Positions 50,807 through 59,850 are shown, numbered from the stretch's first letter. The stretch is DNA of 64,000 nucleotides from Bacillus_AB infantis_C (GCF_050107595.1 NZ_JBNILH010000009.1:141640-205639), one strand, 5' to 3'. Numbers and translations: made by a program. The notes: generated by a model from the letters alone, not told the origin.

Positions 50807-51052
50807 TTAAAGGGGTTGCTTGGCTGGCTGATCTCTGCATGGTATCCGGCTATAGACAAACCACCTGTTCAAAAACTCGACTTTGAGCTTCTCGCCAGGC
50901 CTCAATTTTTCACTTTCATTGACCACTATAAGCTTCTGACCTTCCAATTCCACTGTTTTCTCATCCACTGCGTCAGCAATATATACTTTGAAAATGACTT
51001 TATTAAACCAATATGGATTAAGCTTGCCTTTAATATCAAGGATATTCTTCAT
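50807..51052 (-). CDS. small beta-rich protein, unknown
   Basis: I do not recognise this 81-residue protein. It reads MKNILDIKGKLNPYWFNKV, then alternating strand-like stretches with KTVELEGQKLIVV and EKLKVEFLNRWF. No Cys or membrane segment. GGAGG lies 8 bases before the ATG at 51052. Same strand as the XRE gene downstream, from which it is separated by 111 bases. Confidence 0.55.
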   Translation of the reverse strand: MKNILDIKGKLNPYWFNKVIFKVYIADAVDEKTVELEGQKLIVVNESEKLRPGEKLKVEFLNRWFVYSRIPCRDQPAKQPL

Positions 51053-51179
51053 CTTAAAGCCTCCTTTCTGCACATCTATAAAATGAATTTTTGAAAATTT
51101 AAATAATTAATCAAATACTACAAGATTTTATTAAATGAATACCCGGTTAGAGAATATAAAAACCAGAAAAGCTGATGGT

Positions 51180-51209
51180 TTGAATAGAACGTACGTTCTT
51201 ATGTATACT
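51180..51209 (+). promoter_or_regulatory. SOS-controlled promoter with perfect LexA box
   Basis: GAACGTACGTTC at 51187-51198 is a perfect palindrome matching the Bacillus LexA/DinR consensus (GAAC-N4-GTTC). It fills the spacer between a -35 TTGAAT (51180-51185) and a -10 TATACT (51204-51209), spaced 18 bp, so LexA bound there should block RNA polymerase. Confidence 0.85.
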
Positions 51210-51275
51210 AAAGTATAGTCAGGGCAAATAAAATTTCCTAACGGAAGATAAATCTGTACATAGGGGAAGGATTAT

Positions 51276-51536
51276 ATGAAAAAATGCCTTTACTGCCAGG
51301 CAGCCGGGAATCTCTTTCCCCTCAAAGAGTGGAACAGAGAGCGGACGAATTATTATTGCACCAAGCATCATGATCAGGTGCTGAAATTCCAGGAAAGAGA
51401 ACAAAGGGAATTCTTCGACTATTTTAGACAGCATCCCAAACTGCTGAAATATCTCAGCAGCAAAAGCCTTGAGCTTTATAAGAGTATCGAAAAAGAATAC
51501 AGCAAAGGGGGACAGCATGACAATTCCGATTCTTAA
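51276..51536 (+). CDS. small SOS-regulated zinc-finger-like protein, unknown
   Basis: An 86-residue protein starting MKKCLYCQAAGNLFPL and continuing to YYCTKHHDQVL, giving CxxC...CxxH-H, a plausible zinc site (about 4-32). The rest is a charged helix rich in Glu, Lys and aromatic residues (REFFDYFRQHPKLLKYL). I do not recognise the family. A perfect LexA box in its promoter, 78 bases upstream, indicates DNA-damage induction. AGGGGAAGG ribosome site. Zinc binding is inferred. Confidence 0.7.
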   Translation: MKKCLYCQAAGNLFPLKEWNRERTNYYCTKHHDQVLKFQEREQREFFDYFRQHPKLLKYLSSKSLELYKSIEKEYSKGGQHDNSDS

Positions 51537-51602
51537 GAATATCCTCTTTTCCTGACTGATGGAATGAGATATAATTCACTATAGTACTAATTACATAACG
51601 TA

Positions 51603-51685
51603 ACCACAAGGGGAGCGTAATGCTGAGAGTGAACTTATGTTCTGACCCTTTGAACCTGTTAGATAATTCTAGCGCAGGGATGTGG
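51603..51685 (+). promoter_or_regulatory. TPP riboswitch upstream of thiT
   Basis: CCACAAGGGGAGC, GCTGAGAGTG, GACCCTTTGAACCTGTTAG and the closing AGCGCAGGGATGTGG form the THI core, with a CCAC/GTGG P1 stem. It controls thiT through the downstream hairpin. Confidence 0.95.
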
Positions 51686-51720
51686 ATGGATGGGGGTTTG
51701 TATGCCCGCTTCCTGATCAG

Positions 51721-51768
51721 TTCTCCCTTGAGGTTTGCGTTAATTCGGACAAAAGGGGAGATTTTTTT
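51721..51768 (+). terminator. expression platform of the thiT riboswitch
   Basis: TTCTCCC pairs with GGGGAGA followed by seven Ts. The GGGGAGA arm is also the thiT ribosome site, so the same hairpin could stop transcription or block translation. Confidence 0.75.
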
Positions 51769-52371
51769 ATGAAGAAATTAGGGCTGGTTGCCTTGATTGA
51801 AGCATCTTTTTTTGCGGCATTCGCTGTCATTCTTGATCTGCTTCCTTCTATTAAACTGACACCGGCAATATCTATTTCCATCGCAATGGTGCCCATCTTC
51901 ATTCTTTCATTACGTTGGGGATGGAAAGCGGGCTTCATTTCAGGATTTTTATGGGGGATTCTCCAGATTGTCATGGGGGACGCCTGGATCGTGACGCCCC
52001 TGCAGACCTTCATTGAATACTTCGTTGCTTTTGCCTTTATTGGCTGTGCCGGCTTCTTCGCTCTTACCGTCCAGAAGAGCCTGGCTGAAGGTAAGAAGGT
52101 TCAGGCGCTTGGATGGGCAGCCGCAGCAATTTTCCTTGGCAGTGCGGGCAGATATTTCTGGCACTTTCTTGCAGGTATGATTTTCTTCGGAAGCTATGCA
52201 CCTGAGGGGATGTCTCCTTTTGTATATTCCCTCATGATCAATGGGATAACGATGCTCGGTTCAGCAATCTTATGTACAGCCGTATTGTGGCTCCTGCTTT
52301 CTGCTGCACCGCGCCTGATACAAAGGAAACAGGGGTATTCTGCAGCCGAAGAGTATAAATTGGCAAAATGA
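51769..52371 (+). CDS. thiT: thiamine ECF-transporter substrate-binding protein
   Basis: A 200-residue membrane protein with six helices, the S-component that binds thiamine for an energy-coupling-factor importer. Family marks are LGLVALIEASFFAAFAVIL, MVPIFILSLRWGWKAGFISG and ILQIVMGDAWIVTPLQTFIEY, where Trp, Glu and His/Asp shape the thiamine pocket. The energising EcfA/T genes are elsewhere. A TPP riboswitch directly upstream confirms the substrate. The ATG at 51769 overlaps the end of the regulatory hairpin. Confidence 0.94.
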   Translation: MKKLGLVALIEASFFAAFAVILDLLPSIKLTPAISISIAMVPIFILSLRWGWKAGFISGFLWGILQIVMGDAWIVTPLQTFIEYFVAFAFIGCAGFFALTVQKSLAEGKKVQALGWAAAAIFLGSAGRYFWHFLAGMIFFGSYAPEGMSPFVYSLMINGITMLGSAILCTAVLWLLLSAAPRLIQRKQGYSAAEEYKLAK

Positions 52372-52385
52372 TATCCAGCTGCGCA

Positions 52386-52428
52386 AAGCAATCCCTTCTG
52401 GCGAATCAGCCAGAAGGGATTGCTTTTG
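52386..52428 (+). terminator. terminator of thiT
   Basis: AAGCAATCCCTTCTGGC/GCCAGAAGGGATTGCTT, 17-bp stem with T run. Confidence 0.93.
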
Positions 52429-52592
52429 TCTTCTGGAACAGGAAATTGAAGAGAATTGCTGAAAAGTGCTTTCATTCGACAAATTTTGGTATATAATAAG
52501 TTACGCTATTATACTAAAGTGATAAACTAAAGCCTATGAGGCATAAAAAAATAGACAATAAGTCGACTATAACAATAGTAAAGGAGATTGAA

Positions 52593-53699
52593 ATGACAGA
52601 TAAGTTTATTATCCGCTTTGAAAATGTCACGAAACAATATGACAATGACAGTCCTGTCCTGGACGGTGTCAGCTTTGATATAGAAAGGGGAAAGTTCTAC
52701 ACGCTCCTCGGTCCTTCAGGCTGCGGAAAAACGACGATCCTGCGCCTGATTGCCGGATTCATCGAGCCGACAGAAGGATCCATTTTCTTTAATGGACAAA
52801 AAATTAATAAAGTCCCTGCCAACAGGAGGCAGGTAAATACCGTATTCCAGGATTATGCACTTTTCCCTCATTTAAATGTATTTGAAAATGTGGCATTCGG
52901 ATTACGCATCAAAAAAATGAAAACCCAGGAAATCAATGAGCAGGTGAAAGAGGCGCTTAAGTTCGTCAACCTGGAAGGATACGAACAGAGGGAAATCAAA
53001 GAAATGTCAGGCGGACAGAGGCAGCGTGTCGCGATTGCGAGGGCAATAGTCAATAAACCGGAAGTCATCCTGCTGGATGAGCCTCTTTCTGCACTTGACC
53101 TGAAGCTGAGGACGGAAATGCAGTACGAGCTGCGTGAGCTGCAGAGAAGGCTTGGCATTACCTTTATCTTTGTCACACATGACCAGGAAGAGGCGCTTGC
53201 CTTATCTGATGAAATATTTGTGCTGAATAAAGGCCGGATCGAGCAGAGCGGAACACCTACTGATATTTATGATGAGCCAGTCAACCGTTTTGTGGCCGAT
53301 TTCATCGGTGAGTCTAACATCGTCGAGGGGACCATGCTTACCGATTATCAGGTTGAATTTACAGGCAGGAAATTTGAGTGTGTCGACGCCGGATTTGATC
53401 TGAATGAAAGAGTCGAAGTGGTCATCAGGCCGGAGGATATGGAAATTACGCCTAGCGAGCAGGGCAAACTGCAGGTCCGTGTTGATTCCCAGCTTTTCCG
53501 AGGCGTCCATTACGAAATCTCCTGCTTTGACAAGGCTGGAAATGAGTGGCTTGTCCATTCTACACGCAAGGCGCGGGTAGGGGATGAAATCGGCCTTCAC
53601 TTTGATCCGGAAGCCATCCATGTCATGAGGCCCGGGGAATCTGAAGAAGAATTTGACCGCAGGCTGGAGGCTTATCAAGAGGAAAGCCATGAGAAATAA
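52593..53699 (+). CDS. potA: spermidine/putrescine ABC transporter ATP-binding protein
   Basis: A 368-residue ABC ATPase. Walker A GPSGCGKTT near 40, Q-loop VFQDYALFPHLNV, signature MSGGQRQRVAIARA, Walker B VILLDEPLSALD and H-loop VTHDQEEA are intact. The C-terminal TOBE domain (about 260-350) fits PotA. First gene of potABCD; it overlaps potB by 11 bases. A TATAAT box lies near 52491 after a TCGACA. The ATG at 52593 has AAAGGAG. Confidence 0.94.
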   Translation: MTDKFIIRFENVTKQYDNDSPVLDGVSFDIERGKFYTLLGPSGCGKTTILRLIAGFIEPTEGSIFFNGQKINKVPANRRQVNTVFQDYALFPHLNVFENVAFGLRIKKMKTQEINEQVKEALKFVNLEGYEQREIKEMSGGQRQRVAIARAIVNKPEVILLDEPLSALDLKLRTEMQYELRELQRRLGITFIFVTHDQEEALALSDEIFVLNKGRIEQSGTPTDIYDEPVNRFVADFIGESNIVEGTMLTDYQVEFTGRKFECVDAGFDLNERVEVVIRPEDMEITPSEQGKLQVRVDSQLFRGVHYEISCFDKAGNEWLVHSTRKARVGDEIGLHFDPEAIHVMRPGESEEEFDRRLEAYQEESHEK

Positions 53700-54492
53700 T
53701 CAGACCCGCAACCTGTACCTGATCCCCTATTTGCTGTGGATCATATTATTTGTCGTAACTCCTTTGTTTTTGGTGCTGTATTATTCATTCTTTGATATCG
53801 AAGGGCAGTTCACATTCGGTAACTACCAGAAATTCTTCACACCCGTTTACCTGAAAATGACTTTGAGCTCTTTCTGGTATGCGTTCCTGATTACCGCCTT
53901 TTCTTTACTGATTGCCTATCCGACTGCCTACCTGCTTACAAAGACCAGGCATAAGCAGCTCTGGCTTCTGATGATCATCATTCCTTCCTGGATCAATCTG
54001 CTGCTCAAGGCTTATGCCTTTCTTGGAATCTTCGGGACATACGGGGCAGCCAACAGCATCCTTGAAATAATCGGAATAGGCTCAAGGCAAATACTGTTTA
54101 CAGATTTCAGTTTTGTTTTTGTATCGGTATACATTTTCCTGCCTTTCATGATATTGCCGATTTTCAATTCGCTTAATGAATTGAATTCGTCCCTCATCGA
54201 TGCATCCAATGATCTGGGTGCATCGTCCTGGACAACTTTTACCCGGGTCATTTTCCCGTTAACGCTTGATGGAGTTAAATCCGGCTGCCAGGTAGTTTTC
54301 ATCCCTGCGCTTTCCCTCTTCATGCTTACCCGCCTGATTGCAGGGAACAGGGTCATCACCTTGGGCACTGCCATAGAACAGCATTTCCTTGTCACACAGG
54401 ACTGGGGGATGGGCTCCACCATTGCCGTATTCCTGATCCTTACGATGGTGATTATCATGCTGCTGACCGGAAATCGCAGGAGGGGGGCATAG
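53689..54492 (+). CDS. potB: spermidine/putrescine ABC transporter permease
   Basis: A 267-residue permease with six transmembrane helices. The EAA loop is DASNDLGASSWTTFTRVIFP near 180-199, where the ATPase docks. N-terminal LYLIPYLLWIILFVVTPLFLV and FGNYQKFFTPVYL are typical of PotB. It works as a heterodimer with PotC. The ATG at 53689 overlaps the end of potA; potC follows after one base. Confidence 0.93.
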   Translation: MRNNQTRNLYLIPYLLWIILFVVTPLFLVLYYSFFDIEGQFTFGNYQKFFTPVYLKMTLSSFWYAFLITAFSLLIAYPTAYLLTKTRHKQLWLLMIIIPSWINLLLKAYAFLGIFGTYGAANSILEIIGIGSRQILFTDFSFVFVSVYIFLPFMILPIFNSLNELNSSLIDASNDLGASSWTTFTRVIFPLTLDGVKSGCQVVFIPALSLFMLTRLIAGNRVITLGTAIEQHFLVTQDWGMGSTIAVFLILTMVIIMLLTGNRRRGA

Positions 54493-54493
54493 C

Positions 54494-55297
54494 ATGGGGA
54501 AATTATCTAAATGGTCATCACTTTATCTGATCCTTGTTTTTTTTGTTCTTTATGCGCCAATATTTTATCTAATGTTTTATTCTTTCAACAGCGGCGGGAC
54601 AATGTCGCATTTTGAAGGCTTCACGCTGGACTGGTACAAAGAGCTTTTTGCTGATGCAAGGCTATTGATCATCGTTCTGAACACGATCATCATCGCCCTG
54701 CTGTCGGCTGCCATATCAACGATCATCGGAGTTGCCGGTGCACTTGCCATTTTTTATGTAAGAAAGCGGCAGGTCAAGAGCACACTCTTATCATTGAACA
54801 ATATCTTGATCGTCAGCCCTGATGTCATTATCGGTGCTTCCTTCCTGATTTTGTTTACAATGATCGGGATCAAGCTCGGATTCACATCGGTCCTGCTCTC
54901 TCACATCGCTTTCTGTGTCCCTATCGTCGTTATCATGGTGCTGCCAAAAATTCAGGAAATGAGCCCTACACTTGTGGATGCGGCAAGGGATCTGGGGGCA
55001 AGCCGTTTCGATGTTCTGTCAAAGGTTGTTCTGCCTTATATCACGCCAGGCATTTTTGCCGGCTTTTTCATGGCATTGACCTATTCACTCGATGATTTTG
55101 CGGTCACTTTCTTTGTAACGGGGAATGGTTTCACCACTTTATCGGTTGAAATATACTCTCTGGCCCGGCGCGGAGTTTCATTGAATATCAATGCACTTTC
55201 CACGCTGCTGTTCCTGTTCACTCTTATACTCGTGATCGGCTATTATTTCATCACCCAGAAAAATGCGAAGCCGAATGGAATGGGGGTCAAAAAATGA
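54494..55297 (+). CDS. potC: spermidine/putrescine ABC transporter permease
   Basis: A 267-residue permease, six helices, with the EAA loop DAARDLGASRFDVLSKVVLP near 163-182 and the PotC-type start LILVFFVLYAPIFYLMFYSF and FTLDWYKELF. SLDDFAVTFFVTG near 197-209 is characteristic of polyamine permeases. It overlaps potD by 4 bases. Confidence 0.94.
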   Translation: MGKLSKWSSLYLILVFFVLYAPIFYLMFYSFNSGGTMSHFEGFTLDWYKELFADARLLIIVLNTIIIALLSAAISTIIGVAGALAIFYVRKRQVKSTLLSLNNILIVSPDVIIGASFLILFTMIGIKLGFTSVLLSHIAFCVPIVVIMVLPKIQEMSPTLVDAARDLGASRFDVLSKVVLPYITPGIFAGFFMALTYSLDDFAVTFFVTGNGFTTLSVEIYSLARRGVSLNINALSTLLFLFTLILVIGYYFITQKNAKPNGMGVKK

Positions 55298-56367
55298 AAC
55301 AGCTCGGTAAAGCCCTGCTGGTCATTGCTGTCATTTCTGCACTTCTGCTGTATGCAGTTTCCAAGCTCAATTCCTCGCAAGGCTATTCCAGCGGAAATAC
55401 GCTGACGGTCTTCAATTGGGGAGACTATATTGATGCAGAACTCGTTGACCGCTTTGAAAAAGAAACAGGCATCAAGGTGATCTATGAAACCTTTGACAGC
55501 AATGAAGCCATGATGACCAAGATTGAACAGGGCGGGACAGCCTACGATATAGCGGTTCCGTCAGAATATGCAATTGAAAAAATGAAAGAAGAAGATTTGC
55601 TTTTGCCAGTAGATCATTCAAAAATTCCAAACCTGAAATATATCGACCCGAGGTTCATGGACTTGGCATTTGATCCTGACAATGAATACTCTATCCCTTA
55701 TTTCTGGGGAACGGTCGGCATAGCGTATAACACAGATCTGCTTGGCGACAAAGAAATCAACAGCTGGAATGATCTCTGGGATGAAGACCTGCGAAATCAG
55801 ATCCTCCTTATTGACGGTGCAAGAGAAGTGATGGGAATGGGCTTGAATTCCCTCAATTATTCCCTTAACGATCAAAATAAGAAGCATCTAAGGGAAGCGA
55901 AGGAAAAGCTTGATTCCCTTACACCGAATATCAAAGCCATTGTCGGGGATGAAATCAGGATGCTGCTTGAAAACGATGAAGCAGCCATAGGTGTTGTCTG
56001 GTCTGGGACTGCTTCAGAGCTGATGTGGAAAAAGGACAATATTGAGTATGTACTCCCTGAGGAAGGGACTAACCTGTGGTTTGATAATATGGTCATTCCG
56101 AAAACGGCTAAAAACGTGGATGCAGCCCACCAGTTCATGAATTTCATGCTTGATCCGGAAGTGGCTGCCCAGAACACCGAATATGTAGGTTATTCTACGC
56201 CCAATAAAGAGGCGCTGAATTACCTGCCAGAGGAAATTGTCAGTGACAAGCGCTTCTATCCAGACCCGGAAATGACCAAAAAGCTGGAAGTTTACGAAAA
56301 CCTTGGAAAAAAAATGCTCGCACATTATAATGAACTGTTTTTGGAATTCAAAATGCACAGTAAATAA
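55294..56367 (+). CDS. potD: spermidine/putrescine-binding protein
   Basis: A 357-residue solute-binding protein. After an N-terminal hydrophobic segment (about 5-25) it reads TLTVFNWGDYIDAELVDRFE, then TGIKVIYETFDSNEAM, the start of PotD-type lobes with the polyamine-site Trp and acidic residues (WGDY, GTVGIAYNTD, IGVVWSGTA). There is no lipobox Cys: the segment ends YAVSKLNSSQGYSS, so it is held by an uncleaved membrane anchor or released by a signal peptidase I site. Last gene of the pot operon. Confidence 0.92.
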   Translation: MKQLGKALLVIAVISALLLYAVSKLNSSQGYSSGNTLTVFNWGDYIDAELVDRFEKETGIKVIYETFDSNEAMMTKIEQGGTAYDIAVPSEYAIEKMKEEDLLLPVDHSKIPNLKYIDPRFMDLAFDPDNEYSIPYFWGTVGIAYNTDLLGDKEINSWNDLWDEDLRNQILLIDGAREVMGMGLNSLNYSLNDQNKKHLREAKEKLDSLTPNIKAIVGDEIRMLLENDEAAIGVVWSGTASELMWKKDNIEYVLPEEGTNLWFDNMVIPKTAKNVDAAHQFMNFMLDPEVAAQNTEYVGYSTPNKEALNYLPEEIVSDKRFYPDPEMTKKLEVYENLGKKMLAHYNELFLEFKMHSK

Positions 56368-56370
56368 TAG

Positions 56371-56400
56371 AAGCGGCTGGAGGAAACTCCGGCCGCTTTT
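56371..56400 (+). terminator. terminator of pot operon
   Basis: AAGCGGC...GCCGCTTTT stem with an inner GGAG/CTCC extension, directly after potD. Confidence 0.85.
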
Positions 56401-56465
56401 CTGCATCTTAGCATGAACGCTGCCCTTGCGGGGAATCCTACTTTTAAAAACAGAAGGGGGCAGTC

Positions 56466-56729
56466 ATGTATTATATCAGCGGAAATATCGTTTCAGGAGA
56501 ATATGATGACCAGACAGAACAGTTTTCCATCAGCATGATTAAACACTTTAAGACTCAATCCATTTTGACTAAGAATCAGGCTATCCAGCTTCTTGACTAC
56601 CTCTACAGGCATAAAGATGAAGAGGGAGGCCAGGTCATCACATTAAATGACCAGATGCCGCTGCGCATCTCATCGGAAGAAATCAGTGCCCTGATACTTG
56701 ACCTTGAAAGGATTGAATCCCACTTTTAA
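56466..56729 (+). CDS. small protein, unknown
   Basis: I do not recognise this 87-residue protein. It reads MYYISGNIVSGEYDD and then two short helices with LTKNQAIQLLDYLYRHKDEEGG and a final SEEISALILDLERIESHF. It is acidic and has no Cys or membrane segment. Ribosome site AAGGGGG. It stands alone between the pot operon and metG. Confidence 0.6.
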   Translation: MYYISGNIVSGEYDDQTEQFSISMIKHFKTQSILTKNQAIQLLDYLYRHKDEEGGQVITLNDQMPLRISSEEISALILDLERIESHF

Positions 56730-56812
56730 AGAGCTGACATCAGGAAGCGGCCGATAAAGGCCGCAGCGTCAAAGGCATCTGTCCGGGAAAGGCATGATAT
56801 AAAGCAAAAAGG

Positions 56813-58444
56813 CTACTGTCTGTTTTGAAGTCTATCCAGCTCCCCTGAGATCCTTCCTTCTTCTATGCGGCTGAAAAGCGGGGCGATCGGGCCAAGTCTT
56901 TTTTCTGCGACCGCGGCCTCATTCCATTCCAGCGTATTCTCATGCAGCATTTTATTTATCTTACTGCTGGAAAAAGGGAGGAAGGGGTTCAGAAGCCTGG
57001 CCAGATTTTTGATGATATACACACAGGTCAGCAATGCATCTGCACATCTTTGCGGATCGCTTTCAATCGTTTTCCAGGGCTGTTCACTGTCAAAATATTT
57101 ATTGGCCGAGCGTACGAAAGCGAAGATTTCCTCAAGTGCTTCTTTAAGCTTAGCGCCTTCGATCATGGCTCCGGTTTTTTCATACAAATGCTTAATATCC
57201 CCCTGTACAGGTCCACTTAAATTACCACCCGGTATGATGCTGTCATAATACTTTTCAATAAACTTAAAAGTTCTGTTGACCAGATTGCCATATGCCCCTA
57301 GCAGCTCGCTGTTATGGCTATAAATGAATTCCCGCCAGGAAAAGTCAGCATCTCTGTTCTCTGGGCCATTGACAGCAAGAAAGTAGCGGATAGAATCAGG
57401 TTCATATCTTTCAAGTATGTCAGGGACCCAGACTGCATAATTCCTGCTTGTTGAAAGCTTCTTTTTCTCAAGGGTAAGGTATTCGCTGGAAACCATCCGC
57501 GCTGTTTGCCCGGGCAGGCCTATCCCCATTTGAATAGCCGGCCAGATGATGGTATGGAAAGGGATATTGTCTTTCCCATGCACATAATGAGATATAACAT
57601 CACTATCCCAAAACTTGCTGCCGTCCTTGCCCTGCTGGCGTGCCCATTCCCTGCTGGCTGAAAGATAGCCGATCACCGCTTCAATCCATACATATATTTT
57701 TTTCTCCTCCATTCCTTCAACAGGGACTGGCACCCCGACATCCAAATCCCTTGTTGCAGCACGGTCCTGCAGCCCCTCAGTTAAATATCTTTTTGTCAGG
57801 CTGCTGCTGTTTTCCCTCCATAAATGGCGGGACCGGGCCTCCTCGGACAGCTCCTCAAGCTGCTTCTGAAATTGGCTCAGCCTGAAATAATAATGTTCAG
57901 TTTCTTTCAGTTCCGGCGCTGTCCCGCATATTTTACAGGATTTATCCAGAAGGTCGGCCGGCTCAAGTATGACTGAGCAGGCATCGCACTGATCACCGCG
58001 TGCATGGCTGCCGCAGGAAGGGCAGATTCCCTCGACATACCTGTCAGGAAGAAACTGGGCACATGTCCGGCAAAAAGTCTGTTCAATTGTTCTTGGAACA
58101 AGATAGCCATTTTCCAAGAGTGACAGAAATACCTCTTGTACAGTCTGATGATGGTGCGGGGCATCTGTCCTTGTATAAAGATCATAAGTAAAACCCAGCT
58201 GTTCAAAGCCAGCTGTGAATTCGCTGTGATAGCGGTCAGCTATTTCTTTTGCAGATTTGCCTTCATTTTTTGCCCTGATCGCTATCGGTGTTCCATTGCA
58301 ATCGCTTCCGGACACATACAGGACTTCTTTGCCCTTCATTCTGTAATATCTTGCGAGAATATCGCCAGGCAGCAGACTTGCTATATGCCCAAGATGAAGG
58401 GACCCGTTTGCGTAGGGCCATGCCCCGCCAATGAAAACAGCCAT
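56813..58444 (-). CDS. metG: methionyl-tRNA synthetase (second type)
   Basis: A 543-residue class I synthetase charging tRNA-Met. HIGH-type motif HLGHIAS near 16-22, two zinc knuckles CRTC...CPSC and CDAC...CKIC (about 125-175), and the KMSKS-equivalent KKLSTSR near 335. It lacks a C-terminal tRNA-binding (EMAP-II-like) domain, and the double-knuckle layout and KLSTS loop are of the archaeal/E. coli-like branch rather than the usual longer Bacillus MetS, so it is probably a second, acquired enzyme. The ATG at 58444 follows AGGAGG; an upstream in-frame ATG at 58477 does not. A T-box leader precedes it. Confidence 0.9.
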   Translation of the reverse strand: MAVFIGGAWPYANGSLHLGHIASLLPGDILARYYRMKGKEVLYVSGSDCNGTPIAIRAKNEGKSAKEIADRYHSEFTAGFEQLGFTYDLYTRTDAPHHHQTVQEVFLSLLENGYLVPRTIEQTFCRTCAQFLPDRYVEGICPSCGSHARGDQCDACSVILEPADLLDKSCKICGTAPELKETEHYYFRLSQFQKQLEELSEEARSRHLWRENSSSLTKRYLTEGLQDRAATRDLDVGVPVPVEGMEEKKIYVWIEAVIGYLSASREWARQQGKDGSKFWDSDVISHYVHGKDNIPFHTIIWPAIQMGIGLPGQTARMVSSEYLTLEKKKLSTSRNYAVWVPDILERYEPDSIRYFLAVNGPENRDADFSWREFIYSHNSELLGAYGNLVNRTFKFIEKYYDSIIPGGNLSGPVQGDIKHLYEKTGAMIEGAKLKEALEEIFAFVRSANKYFDSEQPWKTIESDPQRCADALLTCVYIIKNLARLLNPFLPFSSSKINKMLHENTLEWNEAAVAEKRLGPIAPLFSRIEEGRISGELDRLQNRQ

Positions 58445-58489
58445 GATTAATTTCCTCCTAATTTTTACCATTTTCAATGTTCATTTTAA

Positions 58490-58790
58490 AATAAAAAAAG
58501 CCCCGTCCTTTCCTATAGATATATAGAAAAGGACGGGGCTTGCCCGCGGTACCACCTTTATTCGCCTTTCGGCCTCTGCAAGTACGGGGCATAAAGATGC
58601 CCTTATACTGTGGGTTTGATAACAAGTACCACTACTTGCCGCAGCCTACTGACGAAAAACGCGTTCGGGACGGGGCTCGGAGACCATTGTTCAAACAGCC
58701 GCTTTTGCTTCTTTTCACCTGCCGAAGCTCTCTGGGAAAAACGGATCTGCTCTACTTTTTCTCTTCAACGCCTTGTATATGATCAGTTAA
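58490..58790 (-). promoter_or_regulatory. T-box leader (Met) with terminator
   Basis: Minus-strand leader of about 300 bases. The T-box GGTGGTACCGCGG is at 58544-58556, followed by the terminator CCCCGTCCTTT/AAAGGACGGGG (58501-58538) and a long T run. Upstream there is the expected Stem I, with AGTAGAGCAGATCC, AGAG and an ATG in GAACAATGGTCTC that fits a Met specifier. Uncharged tRNA-Met should allow read-through into metG. The specifier assignment is inferred. Confidence 0.92.
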
Positions 58791-58813
58791 AATCTGCCAA
58801 TGATTTAGATATT

Positions 58814-58842
58814 ATTATATGCACTAACAGCGTGAATGTCCA
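58814..58842 (-). promoter_or_regulatory. promoter of metG T-box leader
   Basis: On the minus strand, -35 TGGACA and -10 TATAAT separated by 17 bp, positioned just upstream of the T-box leader. Confidence 0.7.
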
Positions 58843-58994
58843 GCAGAATTTTAACAGGGAAAAGGGAAAGTCCGGCGCAGAAGCATGATGCCAACTGCAA
58901 ATATTTGACTGTTTAAAAGCAAACCTTTATCATACAAAAGGCAGATAATTAAAATGTTCATATAGAATAGTCCAGACAAAAGGGAAGGCTGATT

Positions 58995-59843
58995 ATGCAG
59001 AAAAACCAAATGTTATTTGAATATCTCAGCAAGAATTCTCAAAGAATTACTGACAAATGGCTGAGCACCCGGGCAAAAGAAAAAGGATCGATCTATTCTT
59101 CGGAAGCAGATATAAAAATTGAAAAGATGCTCCGTGAGCAAAATGCCTTTACTAATAAGACTGTTTCTACCATCCTGTTAAATGACCGGCCCCTTTTTGA
59201 AAAACTAGTCGAAGAGTGGGCGGGCACAGTAGCTGAAAGCAGGGCAGATACCGATACTCCGATCTATGAAGTGATTTCAGCTTTAGGCAAGGTGAGAGAT
59301 ACATACTGGAGCTTTGTAGAAGAATTTGCGAGAGAGAGCGATGAGATTGCCAAGGAGGATATCCTCCAGTGGAGTCTGGTCATTCATTCAGCTTTTGACA
59401 TTCTCGCGCAGAAATTTGCCGAACAGTATTACAAAATTACAAGAAACAGGCTGAAAGCACAGCAGGATCTCATCCATCAGCTTGGTGCACCTATCATCCC
59501 TATCATCGAATCCATCGGTGTTCTTCCTTTAATAGGCGATATTGATACCGAAAGGGCAAAAGCGATTCTTGAGAGCGTTCCCCTCCAGTGCACGGAAGCA
59601 AAGCTTTCCTGTTTGTTTATCGACCTTTCCGGTGTTCCGATTGTCGATACAATGGTAGCGCAGCAAATCTATCATATTGTCCAGACGCTGGATTTGCTTG
59701 GCATCAAGACAACCATCTCTGGCATCCGCCCCGAAGTTGCCATGACCTCTATCCAGCTTGGAATCGACTTCAGCAAAATCAACACACACAGCACATTGAA
59801 AAATGCCTTAGCGAAAATGGGGCTGAGCATGAAAGGTGAATGA
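58995..59843 (+). CDS. RsbR-family stressosome protein
   Basis: A 282-residue protein with an N-terminal helical non-haem-globin-like domain (about 1-155) and a C-terminal STAS domain (about 165-275). The STAS motif CLFIDLSGVPIVDTMVAQQIY carries the Thr positions that RsbT phosphorylates in Bacillus RsbR paralogues; LGAPIIPI precedes it as usual. It should be one of several interchangeable stressosome subunits that release RsbT to activate sigma-B. It is not in an rsb operon here. Confidence 0.9.
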   Translation: MQKNQMLFEYLSKNSQRITDKWLSTRAKEKGSIYSSEADIKIEKMLREQNAFTNKTVSTILLNDRPLFEKLVEEWAGTVAESRADTDTPIYEVISALGKVRDTYWSFVEEFARESDEIAKEDILQWSLVIHSAFDILAQKFAEQYYKITRNRLKAQQDLIHQLGAPIIPIIESIGVLPLIGDIDTERAKAILESVPLQCTEAKLSCLFIDLSGVPIVDTMVAQQIYHIVQTLDLLGIKTTISGIRPEVAMTSIQLGIDFSKINTHSTLKNALAKMGLSMKGE

Positions 59844-59850
59844 TAAACGG

